A program made the translations under genes and the position numbers. Below are positions 35,633 to 44,835 of a stretch of DNA of 64,000 nucleotides, piece by piece. Within the stretch, counting starts at the first letter, position 1, and each line of letters opens with the position of its first letter. The notes under the pieces were generated by a model that was not told where the DNA came from, made no database searches, and saw nothing but the letters and a program-made list of their open reading frames with translations. Source of the DNA: Hwangdonia lutea. Its GTDB lineage: Bacteria; Bacteroidota; Bacteroidia; Flavobacteriales; Flavobacteriaceae. Location: positions 1,088,501 through 1,152,500 of the forward strand of contig NZ_CP136521.1 of NCBI RefSeq assembly GCF_032814565.1, written 5' to 3'.

Positions 35633-35719
35633 GATACTTCAATTTAAGTGTTTAACAATTTGGTTTTTTAAATAACAACCCGATAATCGATGCTAAGATT
35701 TTTATGTTTTTTATGACTA

Positions 35720-36187
35720 CTATTTTAAATAGGAATTAAGCATCCAAAGTGTTTTTTCGGTTTCCGTAATGTAGTCACTCATTAAACTTACGGTACCTTC
35801 ATCATCGGCATCGGCGGCAAGCGACAGAATGAGACGTTCTTGCGTGATTAAAGTTGAAAAGTTTTTAACCGTAATTTCCACACATTTTTTCCCATCTCTG
35901 ATGCTTTTTGCTTCCGGTATTCTAGCCGTTTTAAGATAGTCGGTATAGGTGTGTAAAGGTTCGCCTTCGAGGGTTAAAATACGCTCTGCTATTTCGTCAA
36001 TTTTCACAAAAGCATCATTATATAGCTCTTCAAATTTGTCGTGCAATTCAAAGAACTCTTTTCCTTTAATATTCCAATGGAATCCTCTTAAATTTTGATA
36101 AAAAATTTCGTAATCTGCTAATAAAATATTCAGTTCAACTACTAATTTCTCTGCTTTCTCTCTTTCTATTCCTACTAAATTTTTCAT
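35720..36187 (-). CDS. dps: Dps-family ferritin-like protein (paralogue 2)
   Basis: A 155-residue miniferritin very similar to the Dps at 15497-15970. Ligand positions are complete: His37 in GFHWNIKG, His49 and Glu53 in ELHDKFEELYN, Asp64 and Glu68 in KIDEIAERI. The spacing equals that of E. coli Dps (His51, His63, Asp67, Asp78, Glu82 with an offset of 14). It therefore should have a working ferroxidase site, unlike paralogue 1, which has Gln at the third position. A -7 like box lies 27 bases upstream. It precedes the Usp-TPR gene. Confidence 0.93.
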   Translation of the reverse strand: MKNLVGIEREKAEKLVVELNILLADYEIFYQNLRGFHWNIKGKEFFELHDKFEELYNDAFVKIDEIAERILTLEGEPLHTYTDYLKTARIPEAKSIRDGKKCVEITVKNFSTLITQERLILSLAADADDEGTVSLMSDYITETEKTLWMLNSYLK

Positions 36188-36213
36188 TTATTTTATGTTT
36201 TTTTGATTAAACT

Positions 36214-36221
36214 CAAATATA
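36214..36221 (-). promoter_or_regulatory. -7 promoter element of dps paralogue 2
   Basis: TATATTTG on the minus strand matches TAnnTTTG, 26 bases before the ATG. No good -33 element was found at the expected distance, which would fit regulation by an activator. Confidence 0.5.
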
Positions 36222-36377
36222 AGATTTTATTTTCAAAATAAAGATGACAAATGTCAGTATTAACCGAAAAACAAACCGTAAGAAGTTTTGGTATTATAGC
36301 GTTTTCAGGCTATTTATAACCCACATTTTAATTAAAAAAAAAGAGACCTTCAATGTGCTTTTACCACATGGATAATT

Positions 36378-36881
36378 TTAGTTATAGGCGATGTCCAAAA
36401 TTTCAAAAACCCGTTCTCCGTTTACCAGTTTTAAAATGGCTTTGTCGCCAACTTTTTTATGTGTTAAGATTCTGGCTATTGGCGATACAAAGGAAATTTT
36501 TCCTTTTGAAATATCGGCCTCATCAACGCCAACAATTTGGTATTTTTGAACCTCTTTTACAGCATCAATTTTAAGTGTTATGGTTGCACCAAATCGAACT
36601 TCGTTTTGTGGTTGTGTTTCTAAGTCGATTATTTTAGCTGTGGAAATTCTCTGATTCAGTAATTGCAATTTCGCATTGATATGATTTGTTGCAATTCGTC
36701 TTTCGTTTTCATTGTTGGTTTCCAGTTGTTCAATATCATTAAGAAGCTCCTTTTTTTCATTCAAAAGGGCTTGCATACCCACTTGTGTTACGTAATTGAT
36801 AACACCTTCGGGTAAATCGGCTCTTGGAGGTACCAATGGGATCTCCTCTTGATCGTCTTCTTTTACAAATCCTCTACTCAT
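36378..36881 (-). CDS. GreA/GreB-family transcription elongation factor
   Basis: A 167-residue protein. An N-terminal extension (MSRGFVKEDDQEEIPLVPPR) precedes the coiled-coil domain (residues about 35-90, with YVTQVGMQALLNEKKELLND and RRIATNHINAKLQLLNQRIS). The C-terminal FKBP-like domain (about 95-165) contains VRFGATITLKI, YQIVGVDEADISKGKISFVS, PIARILTHKKVGDKAIL and FEILDIAYN. The tip of the coiled coil, which in true Gre factors carries Asp and Glu, reads QLETNNENERR, leaving acidic residues. It probably rescues backtracked RNA polymerase. The N-terminal Pro-rich extension is common in Bacteroidota. Confidence 0.9.
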   Translation of the reverse strand: MSRGFVKEDDQEEIPLVPPRADLPEGVINYVTQVGMQALLNEKKELLNDIEQLETNNENERRIATNHINAKLQLLNQRISTAKIIDLETQPQNEVRFGATITLKIDAVKEVQKYQIVGVDEADISKGKISFVSPIARILTHKKVGDKAILKLVNGERVFEILDIAYN

Positions 36882-36942
36882 GGTTTATTAAATTTTAATA
36901 TCAACTTTGTTTTATTTCTTTTTTGCTTAATTTTATTTACGA

Positions 36943-37551
36943 TTACAGTTTTTTTGGCGGAATAATATCTGTTAATGTAACCACAAATATGAGTCCCAGT
37001 GCCAATCTGAAATCAATAAAAATTAAGAAAAAAGCAATGACTTCTAAAAGCGGTCCTTTTAACCAGCTTAAAATGTCTTCTTTTCTCAATTCTTTTTTTG
37101 AGCTTTTTGTTATGTACAAGCCACTTTTAAATATCGCGAAATGATGGAGCCATCTAAACGTTACCGCTTTAAAAAAATAGGCCCCAATTAACAGCATAGT
37201 TGCAGCTTCTTGATTATGATTTTGCCCAAGTAACGCTGTTGGATAAACAATAAGCGACAATGAAAACAAAAACAATAAATTGAGCCATATAAAGGTGGCG
37301 TTTACGGCTTTCATTTTACTAAAAAGAAGGTGATGATTGATTAAGTGCGCTGCTATAACCAAAAAACTGACGGCATACGGAATGAGTTGAGGAATTAAAT
37401 ATTCTATGAGTTCAAAAACTGAATAATTCCTATTCAAAAAATCTTCCGGAATTTCAAATACCATAACCAAAATGGTTATTAAAATGGCAATTACACCATC
37501 GCTAAAATTTTCTAATCTAGCCTTTTCTATAATATTGTTATTTTCTGCCAT
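36943..37551 (-). CDS. TMEM175-family (DUF1211) potassium channel protein
   Basis: A 202-residue membrane protein with six hydrophobic segments. The first holds the defining motif RLENFSDGVIAILITILVMV (RxxxFSDxxxAI), which forms the selectivity site of TMEM175 channels. Later segments follow at about 45-68, 80-100, 105-130, and 165-200. Bacterial TMEM175 proteins form tetrameric K+-selective leak channels. It lies downstream of nothing obvious in the same direction except the quinone oxidoreductase at 37705, 150 bases away, and GreB follows. Confidence 0.88.
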   Translation of the reverse strand: MAENNNIIEKARLENFSDGVIAILITILVMVFEIPEDFLNRNYSVFELIEYLIPQLIPYAVSFLVIAAHLINHHLLFSKMKAVNATFIWLNLLFLFSLSLIVYPTALLGQNHNQEAATMLLIGAYFFKAVTFRWLHHFAIFKSGLYITKSSKKELRKEDILSWLKGPLLEVIAFFLIFIDFRLALGLIFVVTLTDIIPPKKL

Positions 37552-37704
37552 ATTCGTATTTAATTACTTCTGTTTAGTAGTTCTAATACCTCTGAATGTT
37601 TTAAAAGCGATGTAATTATTAACTGTAAAAACAAACGAAATCTGGGATGCGCCAAATGAAAATTCTTTCTTAATTTCTGCATTGGCAAAAACCAAGCAAT
37701 TGGT

Positions 37705-38700
37705 TTACTTTATTTTAATAACAACCTTCCCTTTGGTGCGCCCATTTGCCACATGAAGCACAGCGTTTATTGCATCTTTTAAAGGGTATTCTTTTTCGAT
37801 ATTGGTTTTGATTTTTTCAGATTCTACCTGTTTGGTAATTTCATTAAGCTGTCTCGAATTGGGACGTAAAAGTACAAGACTGTAGTACGCTGCTTTTTCA
37901 GAAATACGCTTTGTTACCTTCCTTCTTTTCCATGCTAAATAAGTTCTGGCAAAAAAGTTCAATTTCATTCTGTTGGCCGTTTCTTTATCAACCGGACCCA
38001 CAAGGGTTATTACTTTTCCGCCTTTTTTTATCACTTTAAAAGCATCTTCGGTATACTTGTTCCCTAGCGTGTCCAAAACCATATCAGCATCTTTTACAAT
38101 GGTTTTATAGTCTTCGGTTTTATAATCGATTACACGGTCTGCGCCCAATGCTTTAACCCATTGTACGTTATCGGTACTTGTGGTTGTATACACATAAGCG
38201 CCTGTTGTTTTTGCCATTTGGATTGCTACCGACCCCACACCGCCTGAGCCTGCATGGATTAAAATTTTATCGCCAGCTTTTAGCTTGCCACGTCGCAATG
38301 CTTGTGTTGCGGTTAGGCTAACCAATGGTAAACTTGCCGCTTCCTCAAAGGTTGTGTTTTTTGGTTTTAAGCTTACAATGTTTTGCTTTACGGAAACATA
38401 CTCTGCAAAAGCACCTTGCTTATCGACATAGGCATAGACCTCATCTCCAATGTTGAAATTGGTAACATTTTCGCCTTTTTCAATAATTTTACCACTTACA
38501 TCGTATCCCATTTTTGCCGGTAAAGTATAGTTTTTGCGCATTTTTAATTTACCGGTAAGCACTTTTATGTCTAGTGGATTTACACTGGCGGCATAAGCTT
38601 CAATTAAGACTTCATTCTTGTTGATGCTTGGCTTTTCAATATCAGAAAATTTAATGCTTTCTGAAATTTCTTTATAGGCTATATGTTGTACTGCTTTCAT
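37705..38700 (-). CDS. NADP-dependent quinone oxidoreductase-like protein
   Basis: A 331-residue zinc-free medium-chain dehydrogenase. The N-terminal GroES-like part contains AYAASVNPLDIKVLTGKLK and MGYDVSGKIIEKGENV, where zinc ligands are absent. The Rossmann part has ILIHAGSGGVGSVAIQMAKT, with the AxxGGVG motif for NADPH. VYTTTSTDNVQWVKALGADR and VIDYKTEDY follow. Members reduce quinones, enones or aldehydes. It is a single gene; the next upstream gene has its own terminator at 38756-38793. Confidence 0.89.
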   Translation of the reverse strand: MKAVQHIAYKEISESIKFSDIEKPSINKNEVLIEAYAASVNPLDIKVLTGKLKMRKNYTLPAKMGYDVSGKIIEKGENVTNFNIGDEVYAYVDKQGAFAEYVSVKQNIVSLKPKNTTFEEAASLPLVSLTATQALRRGKLKAGDKILIHAGSGGVGSVAIQMAKTTGAYVYTTTSTDNVQWVKALGADRVIDYKTEDYKTIVKDADMVLDTLGNKYTEDAFKVIKKGGKVITLVGPVDKETANRMKLNFFARTYLAWKRRKVTKRISEKAAYYSLVLLRPNSRQLNEITKQVESEKIKTNIEKEYPLKDAINAVLHVANGRTKGKVVIKIK

Positions 38701-38755
38701 AATTTTTACTGGTTAATGACTACTTTTCCGATAGGCTGTTTTTCAATTTATAATC

Positions 38756-38793
38756 AAAAAAAAAGAGGATAATTAATACTAATTATCCTCTTT
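38756..38793 (-). terminator. Terminator of the HbpS/GlcG gene
   Basis: AAAGAGGATAATT (38762-38774) and AATTATCCTCTTT (38781-38793) make a 13-base perfect stem with a six-base loop. On the minus strand the stem runs into nine T. It lies 20 bases after the stop. Confidence 0.9.
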
Positions 38794-38812
38794 CTATGTT
38801 AATTAGTATGTT

Positions 38813-39211
38813 TTAGATAGCTGTTGCTCCAGCTTCTGCAACGGTATGATCGTTTTCAACTGAACTTCCACTTACTCCAATGGCACCAATGACGTCACCT
38901 GAAGCGTTTTTAATTGGAATACCTCCTGGGAAAGTTATTAATCCGTTATTTGAATGTTCTATGTTATATAAAGAACCACCTGGTTGTGATAATTCGCCAA
39001 TAATTCCAGTATTCATATCAAAGAAACGTGCTGTTTTGGCCTTCTTAATTGAAATATCCAATGAGCCTAACCATGCACCATCCATTCTTCCGAATGCTAC
39101 TAAATTTGCACCTGCATCTACAACGGCAATATTCATTTTAGTGTCAATTTCCGTCGATTTTTGTTTTGCTGCTGAAATTGCTTTTTCTGCTTGTTCTAAT
39201 GTAATGTTCAT
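38813..39211 (-). CDS. Heme-binding protein, HbpS/GlcG family
   Basis: A 132-residue single-domain protein: [60 protein letters not shown], then [20 protein letters not shown] and [19 protein letters not shown]. These are the conserved blocks of the HbpS/GlcG (DUF336) family, members of which bind heme or act with redox sensors. No signal peptide, so cytoplasmic. It has its own promoter with a dyad (39246-39284) and a strong terminator, so it is monocistronic. Which ligand is bound here is unknown. Confidence 0.88.
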   Translation of the reverse strand: MNITLEQAEKAISAAKQKSTEIDTKMNIAVVDAGANLVAFGRMDGAWLGSLDISIKKAKTARFFDMNTGIIGELSQPGGSLYNIEHSNNGLITFPGGIPIKNASGDVIGAIGVSGSSVENDHTVAEAGATAI

Positions 39212-39245
39212 AATGTATTGTTTTAGTATTGTTATTATTCTGATG

Positions 39246-39284
39246 CAAATATAAGTTGAGAATTTCGGTATCGAGTTACCAAAT
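39246..39284 (-). promoter_or_regulatory. HbpS/GlcG promoter with a dyad upstream
   Basis: TATATTTG (39246-39253, minus strand) is a -7 element 35 bases before the ATG. A dyad, TTTCGGTA (39263-39270), N6, TACCAAAT (39277-39284), lies in the -33 region. GGTA/TACC dyads are seen with HxlR- and MarR-type regulators; no such regulator is adjacent. Confidence 0.45.
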
Positions 39285-39318
39285 CAGTTCAAAAACTTAT
39301 GAAAAAAGGTCAATATGA

Positions 39319-40506
39319 TTATGCAATCATACCGTGAGGGTCAATAACAAACTTTTTGGCGACGCCAGAATCGAACGCTGCATAGCCTTTGGGTGCTTCA
39401 TTCAGACTAATAACTTCAACATTTACGGCTTTTGCAATATCAATTTTATCAAATAATATGGCATTCATTAATTGCTTGTGATATTTCATTACTGGTGTTT
39501 GCCCTGTATGGAAAGAATGGGACTTTGCCCAACCTAATCCAAACCTAATTTTCAAGCTTCCTTGCTTTGCAGCGTCATCTACAGCTCCTGGATCTTCTGT
39601 AACATACAGCCCGGGAATTCCTATTTGACCACCAGCTCTTGTAATCGCCATGGCTTGGTTTAACACTATGGCAGGCTGTTCTTTACCTGCACTAGAACCA
39701 TGACCGCTCGCCTCAAAACCTACGCAATCAACAAAACAATCAACTTCTGGGATGCCTACGATCATGGCAATTTGTTCTTCAACAGGAATATTATTGGTCA
39801 AATTAATGGTTTCACAACCAAAAGTTCTCGCATGAGCAAGACGCTCTTCATTAAGGTCACCAACTATTACAACCGCTGCGCCTAGTAAATGGCAACTTGC
39901 AGCTGCAGCTAATCCAACTGGTCCTGCACCAGCAATGTATACAACCGAACCTACTGTGACACCTGCTGTAACTGCGCCATGAAATCCTGTTGGCAGAATA
40001 TCGGATAACATGGTTAAGTCCAATATTTTTTCCATGGCTTGATCCTTATCTGGAAATTTTAACAAGTTAAAATCGGCATAGGGCACCATGACATATTCCG
40101 ATTGGCCTCCAACCCATCCGCCCATATCCACATACCCATAAGCGGCTCCCGGACGAGCATCATTTACATTTAAGCAAATCCCTGTTAATCCTGTTTTACA
40201 ATTTCTACAGCGACCACAGGCAATATTAAAGGGTACCGAAACCATATCTCCTTTTTTAATAAACTCAACATCTCGCCCTAACTCTATCACCTCGCCAGTA
40301 ATTTCGTGCCCAAGCACCAATCCTTTTTCGGCAGTTGTTCTTCCTCTTACCATATGTTGATCTGAACCACAAATATTAGTGGCAACAATCTTTAATATAA
40401 CACCGTGTTCACATTTACGGTCTCCTAATGCTAGTTTTGGATAGTCTATTTCCAATACTTCTACTTTTCCTGGTCCCATATAAGAGACGCCATGATTTTT
40501 GCACAT
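39319..40506 (-). CDS. fdhA: Glutathione-independent formaldehyde dehydrogenase
   Basis: A 395-residue zinc dehydrogenase similar to Pseudomonas putida FdhA, which oxidises formaldehyde to formate with tightly bound NAD and no glutathione. Catalytic zinc: Cys46 in TNICGSDQHMVRGRT and His67-Glu68 in GHEITGEV. Structural zinc: the four cysteines Cys97, Cys100, Cys103 and Cys111 in ACGRCRNCKTGLTGIC. Further FdhA hallmarks are YGYVDMGGWVGGQSEYVMVP and LTMLSDILPTGFHGAVTAGV. The NAD loop is IAGAGPVGLAAA. Aldehyde dismutases belong to the same group and remain possible. Single gene, downstream of the AraC-type regulator in the same direction. Confidence 0.92.
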   Translation of the reverse strand: MCKNHGVSYMGPGKVEVLEIDYPKLALGDRKCEHGVILKIVATNICGSDQHMVRGRTTAEKGLVLGHEITGEVIELGRDVEFIKKGDMVSVPFNIACGRCRNCKTGLTGICLNVNDARPGAAYGYVDMGGWVGGQSEYVMVPYADFNLLKFPDKDQAMEKILDLTMLSDILPTGFHGAVTAGVTVGSVVYIAGAGPVGLAAAASCHLLGAAVVIVGDLNEERLAHARTFGCETINLTNNIPVEEQIAMIVGIPEVDCFVDCVGFEASGHGSSAGKEQPAIVLNQAMAITRAGGQIGIPGLYVTEDPGAVDDAAKQGSLKIRFGLGWAKSHSFHTGQTPVMKYHKQLMNAILFDKIDIAKAVNVEVISLNEAPKGYAAFDSGVAKKFVIDPHGMIA

Positions 40507-40627
40507 AATATTCTGGTTTTAAAAGGTTAACACACTTGTTTTAACTAAAAAAACAGCGGCTCCAGAAGGTAAGGAAAAAAAACTACTTTTTAAAATGAAT
40601 CAATTTTCGGAAAAAGGTTGACGTAAA

Positions 40628-41467
40628 TTACGACGGTATCTCACTCGGATTGAATCCGAATTTATTCTTAAAAGCAATACTAAAATTAGAAAGGTTATTG
40701 TAGCCAAAATCTAAATAAATATCCGAAGCTTTTAATTGGCCTTCTTTCAAAATTTCTTTAGCTTTTAAAAGCCGTTTGTCCTGCAACCATTTTCCGGGAG
40801 ACGTTTTATACTCGTTGATAAAATGACGTTTAAAAGTGGATAAACTCATATGACATAAAAACGCAATTTCCTCTAACTTTAAATTGGAATACACGTTGTT
40901 TTCAATAACCTTTTTAAACGGCGATATTTGTTTTGAGATTAAAGACTGTAGAAATAATTCAAATTTAGATCCGTATTTATTAATAAGATACAGCATCAGT
41001 TCTTCAAATTTTACCGAAAGCAAATTGTATTTAAAGATGGCCGGTGCTTCGTTTATTGTTGCCAATGAATTTAGATAAGACATGATATAGCTATCGTTTT
41101 CAATCACAAAATAACCAACCTCATTTTTACTTGGTTTTAAATTATTTACATGTTTGTTATAAAACTCTGAAAGTTTAGTTTCTGAAAAAAACAACAGTTT
41201 GCAATAATAAATGGCATCGGTATCTAATAATTCTGTCCATAACCAATTTCCTTTTTTAAGAAGTAAAGACTGATTTTTGTTTACGGCCACAGCGGTATCT
41301 GCAAAATGCACCTGTTTTTTTCCTACCTGTAAAAAACTGAACATGTGCATACTTAAATTGACTTTGCTTTTCACAACATTGTTGTTCATTTTAAAATCGT
41401 AAACAAACACGTCTGGATTTACTTTTGAATCTTCAAAATAAATTTCGGGTATGTTTTCTATGGGCAT
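40628..41467 (-). CDS. AraC-family transcriptional regulator
   Basis: A 279-residue regulator. The N-terminal ~165 residues form a sensor domain of an AraC-binding-like type. Two helix-turn-helix motifs lie at about 185-279: YSNLKLEEIAFLCHMSLSTF, KRHFINEYKTSPGKWLQDKR and ASDIYLDFGYNNLSNFSIAF ending KNKFGFNPSEI. The gene is 121 bases upstream of fdhA in the same direction, so it may control that gene, but they could be unlinked. A 15-base palindrome lies 59 bases before its start (41526-41540). Confidence 0.9.
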   Translation of the reverse strand: MPIENIPEIYFEDSKVNPDVFVYDFKMNNNVVKSKVNLSMHMFSFLQVGKKQVHFADTAVAVNKNQSLLLKKGNWLWTELLDTDAIYYCKLLFFSETKLSEFYNKHVNNLKPSKNEVGYFVIENDSYIMSYLNSLATINEAPAIFKYNLLSVKFEELMLYLINKYGSKFELFLQSLISKQISPFKKVIENNVYSNLKLEEIAFLCHMSLSTFKRHFINEYKTSPGKWLQDKRLLKAKEILKEGQLKASDIYLDFGYNNLSNFSIAFKNKFGFNPSEIPS

Positions 41468-41525
41468 GTATTATTTTTTAAAGGTTCTGGCAATGGGTTT
41501 CTGTATAAAAAAGATCGTTTATAAA

Positions 41526-41540
41526 ATGAATCGCATTCAT
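41526..41540. promoter_or_regulatory. Palindrome before the AraC-type regulator gene
   Basis: ATGAAT-CGC-ATTCAT is a perfect six-base dyad with a three-base centre in the 155-base gap between the regulator and the cardiolipin synthase gene. Possible operator; no promoter could be assigned. Confidence 0.35.
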
Positions 41541-41622
41541 AAATATATAAAAAAGTCTCCTAGCCATTGCTTTATAAACCGTCTTTGAGCGTTATTCAAA
41601 TTTTGATAGGCACTATTAATAG

Positions 41623-43077
41623 TTATAAAAATGGCGATGTTAATCGTACCAATCGTTCCCATAAATGAATATACTTTGGTCTGTTTAACCATGCTTCCGC
41701 ATCAATTAATGTAGACACTTTTAAGTCATTTTCAAAAGCCTCTGTAAGTTGTGCTGCAATGTTTTTGCTATAAACCATGGCATTAACTTCAAAATTCAAA
41801 TCAAAACTCCGGTAGTCCATATTGGCGGAACCGATTATTGCCAAATCATCATCAATAACCATAGTTTTGGCGTGCACAAATCCTTTGTTATACTTATAAA
41901 TTTTTGCACCAACCTGAAGCAACTCCGTATAATAAGCACTTGCCGCCGCATTAACCATTTTGGAATCTGAAACTCCTGGAATTAAAATTTTAACATCCAA
42001 TCCGCCGAGAATGGCAATAATTAAAACATCCATCAAACTTTCGTCTGGAATAAAATAAGGACTTGTAATGTATATGCTTTTTTTGGCTGAACTGATGGCT
42101 TCCAAAAGGGAATAGAAAATTACGGGTTGTTTACTATCCGGACCCGAGGCTGCAATTTGCACCACTTCGGGTGTATAAACATCTTGTTTTGTGCTGTCTA
42201 TAAAATAGGTTTCGGAATACTCAAAAGGTGTCGTGCTGCAAAAATTCCAATCGCCCATAAACAAGTATTGCAAATAGGCTGTGGCCTGTCCCTTTATCAA
42301 TAAATGCGTATCGCGCCAATATAGGTGGTTTTCTGCCTTTAAGTCGTTTCGGTATTTATCGCTCATATTAATGCCGCCAACAAAACCAATCATACCGTCT
42401 ATAACCACAATTTTTCGATGGTTTCTGTAATTAAGTCGGTTGGCAAAAGCATACCATCTTATTTCGTAGAAAGGTGCGGTTTGCACACCAGCGTCCTGCA
42501 GTTTTTTAATGAATGGTTCTCCTAAGCCATGGCTTCCAAAATCGTCGTACATAAAACGCACCTCAACGCCTTGTTTTGCTTTTTTAATAAGCAGGTCTGC
42601 AACCTGGTTTCCGGTAATGTCATTTTCATAAATATAATATTCAAAATGAATGTGATGGGTGGCGTTTTCAATAGCCTTTAACAGTTCAGGGAATTTTTCC
42701 TCACCATTTATCAAGAGTTTTACCTCGTTGTTTGCTGTTAGCGGACTGCTGCTCGAGCGGCGAGTAAACTCGATTAGGGTTTCACTTTTAAGAGCCGTTA
42801 AGCCTGCATTACCAACGGCTTTAGAGTAGGCATTCATGCGGCTTCTGATGCGTTGCCGAAGTGGCTCGTCTTCCACTATTTTTTTCGAATACAGCTTTCG
42901 TTTTCTGTAATTAATTCCAACGGAAAAATAAAAAATCATACCAAAAAACGGTACAAATACAATAAACAAGATGTAAGCCAATGCTTTGGTACTGCTTCGG
43001 GTATCGCGCAGCACCCTAAAAATGACAAAAACGACTAACAGTATATATACGGTTTCGCCAATTAAAATCCAATTCAT
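41623..43077 (-). CDS. cls: Cardiolipin synthase (PLD family)
   Basis: A 484-residue membrane enzyme that joins two phosphatidylglycerols into cardiolipin. Two N-terminal membrane helices (about 3-22 and 35-57) precede two phospholipase-D domains. The first HKD motif is in NYRNHRKIVVIDGMIGFVGG and the second in FVHAKTMVIDDDLAIIGSAN (each H-x-K-x4-D). The segment FVPFFGMIFYFSVGINYRKR is the typical cardiolipin synthase entry. The C-terminus, LWERLVRLTSPFL, is also standard. No neighbour shares an operon with it. Confidence 0.94.
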   Translation of the reverse strand: MNWILIGETVYILLVVFVIFRVLRDTRSSTKALAYILFIVFVPFFGMIFYFSVGINYRKRKLYSKKIVEDEPLRQRIRSRMNAYSKAVGNAGLTALKSETLIEFTRRSSSSPLTANNEVKLLINGEEKFPELLKAIENATHHIHFEYYIYENDITGNQVADLLIKKAKQGVEVRFMYDDFGSHGLGEPFIKKLQDAGVQTAPFYEIRWYAFANRLNYRNHRKIVVIDGMIGFVGGINMSDKYRNDLKAENHLYWRDTHLLIKGQATAYLQYLFMGDWNFCSTTPFEYSETYFIDSTKQDVYTPEVVQIAASGPDSKQPVIFYSLLEAISSAKKSIYITSPYFIPDESLMDVLIIAILGGLDVKILIPGVSDSKMVNAAASAYYTELLQVGAKIYKYNKGFVHAKTMVIDDDLAIIGSANMDYRSFDLNFEVNAMVYSKNIAAQLTEAFENDLKVSTLIDAEAWLNRPKYIHLWERLVRLTSPFL

Positions 43078-43167
43078 ATAAAGCTGCGTTTATTGTGCTG
43101 TTAAATTAAATATTTTATTTATGCCGTCAAAATGGTTTAAAACAAGGCGATGTGTGGCTCGATTTTT

Positions 43168-44655
43168 TTAATCTTCAGGATTTGTAGTTGTGTCGCGTCT
43201 GTACAAACAGTCCTTTACTTTTGTGTAATCTTCCTCACTATCGGCCAGAACCATTAAAATATCGTTTGCTTTAATTTCGGTAGCACCGCTGGGTCGAATA
43301 TATTCTTTACCGCGTTTAATCATGACAATAAACGCTGATTTCGGAAAATTCAAATCGACAATTCTTTTATTTTCTGAAAAAAGATTGGGTAAAATCTCAA
43401 ATTCTTCCAAAGAAGATTTAGGAAGATTTGACAATAGCTCGTCTATTTCGGTTTTCTTTTTGGTCTCTTCCGGCATACCCACATTCAGCCATTTTGCAAA
43501 AACCGTAAGCGTTGTGCCCTGTATTAAAATGGATGTAACAGAGATAAAGAAAACGATGCTAAAAATTATATCGGCTTTTTCAACGCCAGCCAAAAGCGGA
43601 TATGTTGCAAACACGATGGGTACCGCACCACGCAATCCTACCCAGGAAATATACAGTCGTCGTCTGAATTTCATCTTAAAAAAGACTAAACTTATTAAAA
43701 CACCTAAAGGGCGGGCAATGACTATTAAAAATAAAGATATCAGTAATCCAACTCCTATATATGGCACGATTTTCTTCGGAAAAACCAAAAGCCCTAAAGT
43801 AAGGAACAGCACAATTTCCACAAGCCACGCCAAACCATCGTACATTCTTAAAATGGTTTTTTTGTGTATTAAATCTTGATTGCCCAGAAAAACCGCACAA
43901 ATGTAAATGGCAAGAAAGCCGTTGCCGCCAACAAAATCGGTTGCCGAAAACGTAATAAACATCAAAGCAATAACCAATACGGGATAAAGCCCTTCAAAAT
44001 CCAGATTAATTTTATTGATGATTATTTTACTTAGTTTTCCAAAGGCGAAACCCGCAAAAGCACCTACAATCATCTGTTGGAAAAACATGGGAATAATAGA
44101 CACAATACTTTGATCCTGATTGACTACCAAGGTTAAAAACATAATGGTAAGCACATAAGCCATGGGGTCGTTACTTCCACTTTCCAGCTCCAAGGTTGGT
44201 CGTAAATTGGTTCTCAGTGCAAGGTTTTTAGAGCGTAAAATTGAAAATACGGCAGCCGCATCGGTTGATGAAACAATGGACCCCAACAGCATACTTTCGT
44301 AAATGGTAAAATCTGTAACCAGCCAAACAAAGGTGCCAAGCGATAACGCTGTGAGCAAAACACCTAAAGTAGACAAAGCAATGCCCTCTTTAAGCACAGG
44401 TTTTATGTTGCCCCAATTTGTATTGAGCCCTCCGGAAAACAAAATAAAATTCAATGAAACAATTCCTATAAGTTGCGCAATTTTAGGGTCGTTAAAAAAG
44501 ATACCGCCTATACCATCGGAACCCGCCAACATCCCTACAGTTAAAAAGATTAACAATGTGGGAACTCCAAATTTATATGAGCTCTTCCCAACAATAATGC
44601 TAATAAAAAGTAAGATTGAGCCAACTAGCAGAATGTTTTCAATTGTTAAATTCAT
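43168..44655 (-). CDS. K+/H+ antiporter (CPA1, CvrA/NhaP2-like) with TrkA-C domain
   Basis: A 495-residue antiporter with about twelve hydrophobic segments (residues about 5-390). SSTDAAAVFSILRSKNLALR, with ESGSNDPMAYVLT, is the CPA transport core (Asp in NDP). YISWVGLRGAVPIVFATYPL is also diagnostic. Residues about 395-480 are a cytoplasmic RCK_C/TrkA-C domain (LPKSSLEEFEILPN, YIRPSGATEIKANDILMVLA), which senses a ligand to gate K+ efflux. The combination fits the K+/H+ antiporter CvrA (NhaP2). Confidence 0.91.
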   Translation of the reverse strand: MNLTIENILLVGSILLFISIIVGKSSYKFGVPTLLIFLTVGMLAGSDGIGGIFFNDPKIAQLIGIVSLNFILFSGGLNTNWGNIKPVLKEGIALSTLGVLLTALSLGTFVWLVTDFTIYESMLLGSIVSSTDAAAVFSILRSKNLALRTNLRPTLELESGSNDPMAYVLTIMFLTLVVNQDQSIVSIIPMFFQQMIVGAFAGFAFGKLSKIIINKINLDFEGLYPVLVIALMFITFSATDFVGGNGFLAIYICAVFLGNQDLIHKKTILRMYDGLAWLVEIVLFLTLGLLVFPKKIVPYIGVGLLISLFLIVIARPLGVLISLVFFKMKFRRRLYISWVGLRGAVPIVFATYPLLAGVEKADIIFSIVFFISVTSILIQGTTLTVFAKWLNVGMPEETKKKTEIDELLSNLPKSSLEEFEILPNLFSENKRIVDLNFPKSAFIVMIKRGKEYIRPSGATEIKANDILMVLADSEEDYTKVKDCLYRRDTTTNPED

Positions 44656-44710
44656 CCGTATGTTTTATTGATTTGTGTTGGTTGTTTTGAGTTCCAAAAT
44701 ACGGAAATCT

Positions 44711-44718
44711 CAAATATA
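44711..44718 (-). promoter_or_regulatory. -7 element of the antiporter gene
   Basis: TATATTTG on the minus strand, 55 bases before the start codon at 44655. No -33 match at the expected distance. Confidence 0.42.
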
Positions 44719-44835
44719 AAAAGCATATAAATATTCTTAATTATCTTTATTTCCGCTATCAAAAGAGCTGTTATTCTATTTTTTTAACTGAAAACAGGTT
44801 GAACTATTTTGATAATTGAATCCCATTCACATATT

